A stretch of 23,285 nucleotides of DNA from Cochliopodium minus (GCA_024220525.1 JAMYWO010000041.1:33574-56858); one strand, 5' to 3'. Numbered from the stretch's first letter, positions 10,015-19,373 are shown. Made by a program: numbers and translations. Notes: generated by a model not told the origin, from the sequence alone.

Positions 10015-10992
10015 ATGGATGATTTGAAGAATTCAAAGAAAGATAAATTCAATATAGAAGAATTAGAGTTGATAGGGAAGAGCGTGTTGCACTTGAGAGA
10101 TTATCAAATTTTCGAAAAGAAGTTTGAGAGTTTCATCACCTCCATTAAAAAATCAAAAAACAAGAATGCAAAGAAAATAGAAAATTCTGACTCTGAAGAT
10201 AGCGACAGTGGTACTTCTCAAATTTTTTTTTTAAATTTTTTTTTGATTTATTTTTGAAGATAATGAAAGAAAACCCAAATACAAAAAAGAAGATGTGGTT
10301 GAAGAATTAGAAGGCATCAAAAATAATTTTTATCACTATTTTTCAAATGAAATTTTAAAATTATTAAATAATTTTTTTACTTAGTTGATGAAGAAACAAA
10401 AAAAGAAATAAGTAGTTTGGAATGGTTATACAAAAACACTTACTTTTCTCAAAAAAGTTTCAACCATTTTAGTGCAGACAACTACATTTCCCAAAACTCT
10501 ACCATCATCTTCTATATTATATCTCCAATAGGAACTCGTTTAAAATTTACATCTACTTACGGTTGCAGTGGTTATTCTGATGAAGCTACTCCTCGTAAAA
10601 TTTTTTTAAAAAACAATAACAATTCAATGATTAAAACTTTTTTTTTTCATTCGTCCCAAAATAAATAAGATTGTCAACTCTCATTTGGAGGGGATGGAGG
10701 GTTTCGTGGAAAGACAGATATCTGGAATGTTGATTCAGATAACTTTTTTGAAAATTATCAAAAACCAACAAGGAGAAAGATCCCTAAATCTAGTGGTATA
10801 GATGATTTGGAAAGTTTTCTCTCCCCTTTTGAGATATCTTTGCCCCACTTGAGGGATTATTTAATCTTGTGTTGTAGCTTTAGAAATCGTGAGAATGCCG
10901 GAAAATTTATCAAATCTCCCTTCTTTTATTCTTATGACAAATGTGATAACATAAAAACTCAATTTGAACCAAAAAAAAAATTAAAAAATTAA
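10015..10992 (+). CDS. Unrecognised four-exon gene (260 residues)
   Basis: Exons 10015-10210, 10260-10313, 10385-10594 and 10670-10992 join in phase. Introns 1 and 3 use GT-AG. Intron 2 needs a GC donor (10314-10315), because no GT donor keeps the frame. The N-terminal helical part includes GKSVLHLRDYQIFEKKFESF and an acidic serine run (SDSEDSDSD). The C-terminal globular part includes SLEWLYKNTYFSQKSFNHF, then FYIISPIGTRLKFTSTYG, then CQLSFGGDGGFRGKTDIWN and LPHLRDYLILCCSFRNRENA. The HLRDY motif occurs in both halves. There is no signal peptide or membrane segment. I do not recognise the family. Its stop is only 20 bases from the stop of the convergent cystatin-ANL gene. Confidence 0.62.
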
Positions 10993-11012
10993 AAAATTAA
11001 TTTTATTTGTCG

Positions 11013-14000
11013 TTAATTTTGAGGACTTTCATCACCAAATTGATCATAAAAGGTCTTTATAGAAAAGCCAATCTTTTTTACATTCTCTTTTGTTTGTTTT
11101 TCTTTTATGGTTTTTGGTTCATTGTCATTAAACTTGGTATCATTACCATTACCTTCATCATTGGCATCTTCTAATTTAACAGATCCGACAGTTTTCTCGG
11201 GTTCTATTTATCATTAGAGAAAAAAAAAAATCAATCTTTTTTTAAAAATTTCTCTTTTTTTTTTTTTTTTTTACCTTGACCTTTCTCATCAGAAAAGTTT
11301 TGAAAAAATTGGTTGGTGTTGTTTTTCTTTGGAGGAGGAATCTTTGCACCCTTCTGCTTTTGTTTGGGAAACTTCTTCAAAGGTACTTTTTGAACGTTGT
11401 TCTTGAGAACAGAAATGGTGGAAGCATTTTTGATTTCTTTGATGACTTCTTCGTTTTCAGGAACAACAAATCCCTTTTTTTCTTTGCGCTCTAGTTGCCA
11501 AGGAGCCAAACCAGACGGATCTTTCTCAGAAGGGGGAGGTGATTCCCTGTTTTTGGGTTGGTCGATTGTTACACTACTTCTTCTCTGTTCGAATTCCAAC
11601 TTCCAAGGAGGTATCGTTGTCGATGTTGATTGTTCGTCCGAAAGGTATCCTTCAAAATTTTTAAAGATTATTTATAATTTCAAATTATTGGTAAATTGGA
11701 AGGATTTAATATTTATCGATTAATAAAAAAAATAATTAATAAAATTTCCTTTAAAACATGAATTATTGGAATTTTAATGTTTTTTTTTAAAAAAATTTAA
11801 CCTTTTTAAAAAAAAAATTAATTTAATTTTATATGATTTAAAATAATAGATCGATAGTTATTTAATTAATTCTTAAAATATGAATAAATAGAATAAAATA
11901 AGAGTGAAATAAAAGTGTTATTAGGAATAAAGTGAATGGTTTGAAAGAAATAAAAAAAAAGGGGTGAACCTTTTTCCTCATTGGGAGGAGATCTCGGAGG
12001 AGACTTGAGAGGATTCTTGGGAGAATGCTTAGGGGAGTTGGGAGGCAAAGACTTGCGAGGAGAAAGGGAGGGAGGGCTGATGGAAATAGGCTTGATGTCA
12101 CGAGGAGCAAAGTCACCCTTCTTGACTTGCAAACCAACACCAGAAAGTCTCCTCTTCCACATGGGCTCCTCTTCACCAAGAACCATGTGATCATTCGAAG
12201 TGGTTTCGAATTGCATCGAATTTCTGTCTCCACTCTTGACAAAGTCTTGCAAGATTTGCACGGAGCCACGTTTTCCGTCCGAATCATTTCCGAGAACGAT
12301 CGATTTGTTTTCGTCTGAAACCACTTCTTGTTCTTCTACGAAAAGAACTTCGGAGATCTTTTGGGCTTCTTCGAGAGGGAGGAAGAGGTTTTGGATTTGC
12401 TTTGTGAAGTTTTGTTGGATGATCAGTCTTCTCATTTCTCCGAAAGGGGTGAGCTCATCGTTTTCGCATTTGAGAGAGTTTTTGATGATGAAGAATCTTT
12501 TCACTTTGGTGGTTTTGCCAAGATGGGTGGATAGAACCTTGTGGAAGGTGGGGGAGTAGAGGGAGGCCTCAACAGAGAGATTTTGTTTCTTTGCAAACAT
12601 TTGAAGGACGTCCCAGTCAGGCTCCACCAAAGCTACCAAGAAATCTTGATCACTTCCCAAAACCAAAGAGTTCAAAATGAAAGGGTTCTCCATGATGACA
12701 GATTCGATGGGAGATGGATATACTGCGGTTCCATCTTTCAAGGTAAACTTCTCTTCCAAAGTAGAATGTAAGACGAGAAAATCCTCATTGTCCAAACGTC
12801 CAAAATCATTGGTTTTCAACCATCCGTTCTCGATAGGGTTTGCCAAAGGGTTCTTGTAGTCGTAAATCATCCTTGCAAATACAGAGTTGCTTTTCAAGAA
12901 TATTTGTTTGGTGTGCTCCTCTCCCTCTTCTCCAAACTTGATGTCAACTCCCTTTGTAAGTTTTCCCACCGTCCCCTTTTTGTAATCTCTTGTGATGAAT
13001 CCGCACAATTCAGTTGAAGAATAAAGAGAAAGAATTTGCTTGTCAACATTCTCGAAATACTCCAAGACAGAATCACTCAAATGAGAACCAGTAGAGATGC
13101 AGAGTCTTGCATTATTAATTCCGACCGTCTTCAAATGGGAGATCTTTCTTGACTGACCTGTTTTAGAGATTTGGGACAGTGGGATCTTCAAACTAAGTGC
13201 GGAATAGAACTTTCTCCACAAAGAAGGAGTAGCCAAAATGATGCTGGCCTGACTTTGGTTCAACTCTTCGATGTTCGACTTAAAGTTTTCAGAGTTACCA
13301 AAGTAAACTTTACAATGATTAAAGAGAGGCAAGAACAAGTTTAAGATCTGGTTGTTGATGTGAGACAAAGACTGGAAGCAAAGCACTCGGTCTTCTTTGT
13401 TAATCTCATGCGTTGCCCCAAACCTATTTGCAGAAGAAAGAGCGCTGTCATGGGTAAATTCAAGACATTTTGGAACGGAGTGGGTGCCAGATGTGAAACA
13501 GTAAAAAGCGACATTACTTCCTTTGATTCCCATCAAATTTTCGTAAACCATCTTTTCGTACTTGACCGATTTATCTTTCTTTTGAGATTCCAAGAGCTCG
13601 CTCCATTTGTGGCTACGAATAGAGGTGTTGATGTCGAAATCTTGTATAGTAATGATATTTTCGACACTGGAACTGATTCGCGTAGATTCAAGCTTCTCCC
13701 AGCTCTTTTGATCAACGATCATCATGTGAGGACCTACCATGTCGAGTTTGTTCTTCAGTTTTTCGCCAGAATAATCCAAATGGAGACCAAAAGGTATGGC
13801 TCCAATGGTCATGCAAGCAAAGTAAGCAATCGCCCAAACGTTGGACTGTTTGCAAGCAATACAAACTCTGTCTCCCTTCAAAAGACCCACGTCAATAAGA
13901 GCAGAAGCTGCAGTGATGACTTGATCCTTGTAATTAGCCCAAGTGACAGAAGTGAACTCAGAGTTGGCCGATTTGAAAAAGTAAGCTACTTCATTGGGAA

Positions 14001-15537
14001 TTTCATACCCTAAACGAATCAACTTACCAGCTAAAGTGTCAGGAATAGATTCAGGATCTACATCTATTTGTTGTGAAGGAAGAGAAATTTCCACTTTTAT
14101 GTCTTCCTCATACTCATCTTCTTGGTATTCCTCTTCGCTTGAACTTTGATCGTCTACATGGATGTGATCCTTTTCAAAGTACTCAATCACATCGTCCTTG
14201 TGCTTGTTGTTATTAACAGGACCCAAAGTAGCTTTGTTTCCATCTTTGTTCACTTTGAAGTGTACGTATTCATCCAAACCGATCATGACTTTAACGAAAT
14301 AACTTTTGTCTGCTTCTTGTTCTCTGTAATTCACCGCTTCGAAGAGATCAGTTCTCTTACCCAAGACGTCTTCCACATCAAATCTCAAAGACTCCACCAA
14401 ACTCTGCATTTTACTATCAGCATACTCCGATGGTCCAAGATGTACCTTGTGCATGCTTCCTTCTCTCTTCAAACTTCCTCCCTTTTTAACACTGTCGACC
14501 CTCTTTAATTCCCTCTTCTCGGTCCTTTCTGATTTTTCGGGCGAACCTGCCATCTTTTTGTTCTTTTCTTCATTTTGGTTGTTGTTTACATTGCTTTCTA
14601 CCAACTGGCGTACTTGCTTGTTGGTTGTAGGAGAAGATTTGGTAACTTCCACAAGTTTTCTCACTTGTTTGTTTGGCTGTTCTGAAAACTTTTCAATCTT
14701 TTTAGGAGGCTGCTTAACGATCTTCTCCACAAATTTCTTTGGAGGCATGTTTTTGTAAGGCGGAGGATTCTTCGATTGGATTCTTCCTGTGGATTGGAAT
14801 GGTTGCTTTGGTTTAGGTCTGTACTTGGTATCTCCTATGATATCGTAATCATTGAAATCATCAATCTCTATCTCCTTATCTTCGAAATAGAGGCTTTCAT
14901 CATACTCTTCCTGTTGGCTTGATGATTCATCCTCACTTGATGACTCTTCCAATCTTTTCTTGTGTTTCTTCTCCCTCCTTTTTGGAGCTGTATATAGGCT
15001 TGTTATTGATTCTTCTACCTCTATATCTTGTGAGGTGAGATATTCTGGCTCTGTTGCTCTTTTTTTTAACAAATCATTTCCCCATGTTATATAGATCTTT
15101 GATCCTTCTCTATTCGTCACATACCAACTCTCAAATCCATTTTTGGAAAGATATCTTGTCAATGCTTGTTGATTTATGATGTATTGATGCCATTCTTTAT
15201 TTTCTTCAAATTCTATCAATACATGGAATTCTCCTCTTTCAGATGCTCTAAATACTTTATAAATTGTTTCATAAAATTGTATACTTTCAAATTTGATTAT
15301 TTAAATAATATTGTTAAATATTTTCTATAATAATACACAAACTTACAAATATTTATATTTACCTTCATTTATAATTGTATTTATAGATTGTTCTATGTAA
15401 TGATTTGTCCTTCTTTTGCATATATCAGTTAACTGTGCACCTTTAATTCATGAATTGACATTATATGAGGAATATTTAAATTGAAATAAGTCATAGATAC
15501 CCAAAGTTTTTTTCTTTTTTCCATTCGTTTTGCTCAT
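11013..15537 (-). CDS. Cystatin (stefin) domain fused to a degenerate acyl-CoA synthetase-like (ANL) module
   Basis: Exons 15501-15537, 15363-15440, 11970-15254, 11275-11649 and 11013-11203 splice in phase to 1321 residues. Residues 14-100 form an alpha/beta unit (RASERGEFHVLIEFEENKEW, then YLSKNGFESWYVTN) with no family I can name. Residues 100-300 are charged and disordered. Residues 312-400 match stefins: SLRFDVEDVLGKRTDLFEAV, then YFVKVMIGLDEYVHFKV, then KDDVIEYF. The inhibitory QxVxG reads QEADK (351-355). Residues 440-1000 are an AMP-binding fold closest to long-chain or bubblegum acyl-CoA synthetases. Its P-loop reads FTSGTHSVPKC (625-635), YSSTELCG is at 783-790, GWLKTNDFGRLD surrounds N854-D855, and LTPFGEMRR has E978 where the catalytic lysine belongs. 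The tail to 1321 is proline/serine-rich with repeated PxW motifs. Enzyme activity is doubtful; a binding or scaffold role is inferred. The start is an ATG in a short lysine-rich first exon. Confidence 0.85.
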
Positions 15538-16041
15538 TTCTAAAATCAATTTTTTTTTTTAATTTATTTTTATTTTATAAACATAAATCAAACTTTGGGG
15601 ATTACAAATTTAACAAAATAGTTAATAATCCAAGTATCCATATACTAAAAAGAATACTAAGAAGATCTTCAACTTATTTCTTTACTATTTAATATCAAAA
15701 AGAAATATTTAATTTAAAATTAAATTTTGTTTTTGTCAATAATCAGGCAAATACACTTTTTTGGAGCAGTTTATCTTTTAAATCTTCGGTTGAAACATCT
15801 TTGATTATTTTTTAACTCTTAAGCTATTTTAGATCAATACAATTTTTGATTTCGTTTCTTTTTCACCATTTAGAGTTAACAAAACTTTAATTTCGACCTT
15901 TCAGAATAAGTGTCTTGATCTGTTATTTTTTAATTTTGGGAATGTGGAACATTCATATATGTCTGACTTTTATGTTTTTTTTTTTTTGTATTATTTTTAA
16001 ATTTTTTAATTTTACTTAAAAAGGGGTTGATTCGAAAAACT
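15538..16041. other. Intergenic region between two minus-strand genes
   Basis: These 504 bases hold the 3' flank of the F-box/PI31-tail gene and the promoter of the cystatin-ANL gene. Some short minus-strand stretches look coding-like, for example DVSTEDLKDKLLQKSVFA before a stop near 15748. I could not link them by splice phase into a gene with a start, so none is called. Confidence 0.5.
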
Positions 16042-16881
16042 TTAAAGATATCTGGGTCCAAAATTTTTGTTAGGATCAAAAGGATTGAAAGGATTAAAAC
16101 CACCTCCACGACCACCTCCTCTACCACGACCACCTCCTCCAAAAGGGTTGAAGGGATTGCGATCCCTCTCGAAATCCTCGTTGTAGCCAGGAGGCATCTC
16201 ATGATCAGGGGTGGGTTCGCCAAGGAAGGGATCGTTGAATCCAGGATTAGGGAATGGGCTGTAGGGATCATAGGGATTATTGGGACGAGGTCTTTGGACA
16301 CGTAATGGATCATATACCCTCAATGGATCATTATGATCGTACACATCTCTCTTGTTATTATTATTGCCATTGAATAATTCAACGACCTCTTTGCCCATAT
16401 TCTTGATTTCTTTGTGGATAGCATTGAGATTCATATATTCCGAATGAGGATTGCATAAAGATAACATCTTGAGCTTGGTGGATCCATCCAATGCCCCATT
16501 GTTGATGATGGTGGACCTCATCTCTTGCTGCTGCGAGATCTTATGTACTATTCCGTTTAATTGCTTCTCCAATTCCTTTGCCTTTTCAGAGATGCTGAAG
16601 AGTTTGTCGAATACATTCTCTGATAGCATCAATCCCTGTTTCTCCTCACAATGATCGTTTATTCTCTTTGTTATATATTTATCTTCTGTCTCCCTCTCCT
16701 CTTTTATCCTCTCTATGTAATTTTTTACTATTATTTCGTTTGCGAAGAAATTAAGGTTTTTATTCGCTAATTTTGCTGAATATAAATCCTTTTTATTCTT
16801 TATATAGTTTGAAAATATCTTTCTCCATATAACTGGAGGCAATTTAGATGTTATATCGTCTTCCACAAGATCCATTTCCAT
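16042..16881 (-). CDS. F-box protein with a PI31-like proteasome-binding tail
   Basis: Single exon, 279 residues, ATG at 16881. The N-terminus is an F-box: KLPPVIWRKIFSNYIKNKKD then LYSAKLANKNLNFFANE. A helical middle (about 50-165) follows, with KAKELEKQLNGIVHKISQQQ as a short coiled coil. From about 185 the chain becomes a proline/glycine/asparagine tail with DPLRVYDPLRV, then NPYDPYSPFPNPGFNDPF, then EPTPDHEMPPGYNEDF, an RGG cluster and a final GPRYL. DPLR, PDHLPPPGY and DPFGP are hallmarks of the C-terminal domain of the proteasome regulator PI31 (PSMF1), which inserts into the 20S core; its own end, MYL, is an HbYX-type motif that RYL resembles. FBXO7/nutcracker also joins an F-box to such a tail but has an FP domain, absent here. 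Likely role: linking an SCF-type ligase to proteasomes (inference). Confidence 0.8.
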   Translation of the reverse strand: MEMDLVEDDITSKLPPVIWRKIFSNYIKNKKDLYSAKLANKNLNFFANEIIVKNYIERIKEERETEDKYITKRINDHCEEKQGLMLSENVFDKLFSISEKAKELEKQLNGIVHKISQQQEMRSTIINNGALDGSTKLKMLSLCNPHSEYMNLNAIHKEIKNMGKEVVELFNGNNNNKRDVYDHNDPLRVYDPLRVQRPRPNNPYDPYSPFPNPGFNDPFLGEPTPDHEMPPGYNEDFERDRNPFNPFGGGGRGRGGGRGGGFNPFNPFDPNKNFGPRYL

Positions 16882-17178
16882 TTTTTATCTCTCAAATTTT
16901 TTTTTTATTTTTATTTATTTTCAAATTCAGATAATTTTTGACATTTACAAAATTGAAAACAAAATATTAGTTGTTTGATCTAAAAATTCAAAGAAAGCAA
17001 TCTTGATTTAAATTTCCATTTTACAAATTAAATTCTCAAACAAAATCCTTTAAAATTTCTATACATAATCTGAAAAAAGAAGAAGTAAAAAAACGAGTTC
17101 TAAAGGTTTAATAGAATAAATAAAACAAAGCCTAAAACACATCCAAATCTTCAAAAACAAATCAAAAGTGTCAGTAGA
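16882..17178. other. Short intergenic region
   Basis: These 297 A/T-rich bases lie between the FCF1 stop and the F-box/PI31-tail start, both genes being on the minus strand. A T-tract just upstream of the ATG (16898-16915) is the only notable feature. No RNA gene or repeat is seen. Confidence 0.6.
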
Positions 17179-18126
17179 TTACAAAACGTCAGGCAACCTA
17201 ATAAAGAAAAATTAATTGAAAAAATATTAATAAAAAAAAATTAAATTAAAAATTAAAAAAAAAATATGTTATAACCTTTCAACGTTACACTTATTTTTCA
17301 AAATGTTGATGATTGGAACACCAGGAACTTTTCTGATACGAGATCTGAGCTCATTATCACAAGTGGCGACCAAATAACATTTGTGTTGGATGACTCTCTT
17401 GACAATGCAATCATCCGCATAAGTTCCTTTGTGATCACATTTCAATTTTTTGAATCTAGGATCTTTGGTCAATGTTAATGCGAGTTTAAACTTTGTTCCC
17501 AACTTTTCCAATTCTCCGATTACACATTCTGTGATGGAAGGGATGCATTTTGCGAGGAGGCAATCCATGAGGGAGTTGACGATATCCATCTTGTTTTTGA
17601 TGCAGAAGGTTATAAAGTTGGTATCGAGGAGGATATGATATGGTGGCCCCAATGATTCGTTATATTTGAAAAACATCACACTTGATACTTGTGTACTATA
17701 ATTTTGAAAAAAGAATCAATATTATTTGATATTGTCTACAATTTTTGATTATGATAATTGTGATGATTTTGATGTTCTTATATTTTTCCATTTTATAATA
17801 TTGAGAATAATGACGGAAATAAAAATTTTTAAAGGAGGATTTGATTAAAAACTGTGATTCTTACGAACTAATCAATTCTTTATCTCTTGGCTTTTTTAAT
17901 AATGGAGCTGTTGCATTTATTTTCCTTTATTAAAAGAAAAATTTAAAATTTGATAAAGGATGGATGTTTATATCATTTGTTTTTACACTCTCTTATCTTT
18001 ATCAAGGTTAATTTTTTTGACTTTGGTTGTACTATTACTTGTTCTCTTTGCTTTTCTTGGCTATATATTATTAAATTTAACTATTGATTGATTATATTAA
18101 TAATGAGATAGAGATTTGAATACCAT
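17179..18126 (-). CDS. FCF1: FCF1/UTP24 PIN-domain endonuclease of the SSU processome
   Basis: Exons 18124-18126, 17987-18060, 17865-17924, 17276-17695 and 17179-17197 join in phase to 191 residues (yeast 189, human 198). The first coding exon is the ATG alone. The second gives the basic leader [20 protein letters not shown], in place of the usual KAKKTRKF leader. The PIN domain includes [20 protein letters not shown], then LLDTNFITF with D70, then [20 protein letters not shown], then [20 protein letters not shown] with D140 and D141, then [20 protein letters not shown] with D159. These are the metal-binding acidic residues expected for PIN nucleases. The last 19-base exon supplies LPDVL, completing the usual VERLPDV end. 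In yeast, Fcf1/Utp24 cuts pre-rRNA at sites A1 and A2 during 18S maturation in the nucleolus. All landmarks are intact, so it should be active. Confidence 0.95.
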
Positions 18127-18635
18127 TTGTTGTTATAATGATCAAATTCACTTTTTTTTTTTTTATAATTATTATTTCTTTTTTTTTCTGTGTAATTCTT
18201 TAATTTTGCCATATTTGAATGAATCAACAATTGGATCTTCATTAATTATATCAAGTATAACGAGCAAAGTAAAGTCTTATTTTTGATATTTTTGTTAAAA
18301 TTTGGTTCAATTTTAATTTTTATAAAATATAACCAGCAAAATAAATAATAATATAAAAAAAATCGAATATCCTTTCAAATTCAGGTTTATATTAGAGGTT
18401 CAAAAACATTTTATACAATCATCTGATTCAAATAATACATTTATAATGGACATCTCTAAATAAATTTTGAAACACCAAATATAAAAAAAAAGAGAAATAT
18501 AAAAAAAAAAATATATATTTATAGAAATAATAGGCAATATGGATAGATATATGAAACAAAAATCAAGTATAATAAGAAAAATTAAACATAAATAAATTTT
18601 ATTTTAAAATTTGATTATAAAATTATAATAAAAAA
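18127..18635. other. Divergent intergenic region between FCF1 and the membrane-protein gene
   Basis: These 509 bases are bounded by two divergent start codons and so carry both promoters. Homopolymer T (18152-18165) lies on the FCF1 side and A-rich tracts (18484-18510) on the other. No exon-like block, repeat or RNA gene is seen. Confidence 0.6.
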
Positions 18636-19373
18636 ATGATTAGGAATAAAAAAATGGAAAGAAATGTACAGAAATTTATATTGATATTGATGATTGTGAT
18701 GTTGGGATTGGTGAACTGCACAAAAGAAACAGGAACAGATAAAGCAACAAACGGGACAGTGAGATATTGTGACTTCCCAAACTACGTACCAGAGAACGGA
18801 TGCAACTTTCCATTGCCAAACTTCTCAAATAGATTCAATTATACAGGAATTTGTGTAAATGGACAATGGGAGATCGAAGGGAACGTATATGCAGAGCCAA
18901 AACGTAATATAACCATCTGTGGATCCAATGTGAAAATCAATGGTATCTTGGTCGTTCCATCTACCTCATCTTTGCTCATATTGCAAGATGCAAAAGTGAG
19001 TGCAGAATGCGTCTTTTTGTACGGAGATATCCATTTACATTATGCTGACAGACCCTTGGATAATGTGGCCATCTCCATCAATAATGTTCTCGAATATAAC
19101 AATTGCGCTGATTTTTTCACTACCAAGATCCATTTGTACCTCGATAACACCACCATCCCTTGCCAGACCATCTCCATCACCAATACTACCACCAATGCCT
19201 CCTTCTCTTTCGAACATATCGGCAAAAATCAATGTAAAGCAGATTACAAAGTCTTTGTCATCATCGTCTCTGTTCTTGGTGCTGCCATCTTGGTTGCTGT
19301 ATTCATATATATCATTATTTCCATCTATCAAGAATGTTGTGCTCCTCCCGGAGAAGAAGAAGAAGATGATTAA
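18636..19373 (+). CDS. Type I membrane glycoprotein of unknown family
   Basis: Intronless 245-residue protein. A hydrophobic signal peptide (FILILMIVMLGLVNC) ends at about residue 28; a second ATG at residue 7 could also serve as start. The lumenal part has spaced cysteines (in RYCDFPNY, NGCNFPLP, GICVNGQ, TICGSN, SAECVF, NNCADF, IPCQT and NQCKAD) and eight or so N-glycosylation sequons, dense near TNTTTNAS. Alternating short hydrophobic stretches (VKINGILVV, SLLILQDAKV, CVFLYGDIHLHY) suggest a beta-rich fold, perhaps beta-helix-like. One membrane span (VFVIIVSVLGAAILVAVFIY) at about 205-230 is followed by a short tail with paired cysteines and an acidic end (CCAPPGEEEEDD). It is probably a cell-surface or endomembrane protein; no family is recognised. 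The antisense frame is a shadow. It converges on the TMEM184-like gene. Confidence 0.8.
   Translation: MIRNKKMERNVQKFILILMIVMLGLVNCTKETGTDKATNGTVRYCDFPNYVPENGCNFPLPNFSNRFNYTGICVNGQWEIEGNVYAEPKRNITICGSNVKINGILVVPSTSSLLILQDAKVSAECVFLYGDIHLHYADRPLDNVAISINNVLEYNNCADFFTTKIHLYLDNTTIPCQTISITNTTTNASFSFEHIGKNQCKADYKVFVIIVSVLGAAILVAVFIYIIISIYQECCAPPGEEEEDD

Noticed and set aside
12328-12534. Plus-strand frames within 11981-12771
   Set aside because: All are shadows of the ANL C-terminal coding region on the minus strand.
14146-14508. Plus-strand frame of 120 residues inside the cystatin-ANL gene
   Set aside because: It lies wholly opposite the stefin-coding stretch and has no family features.
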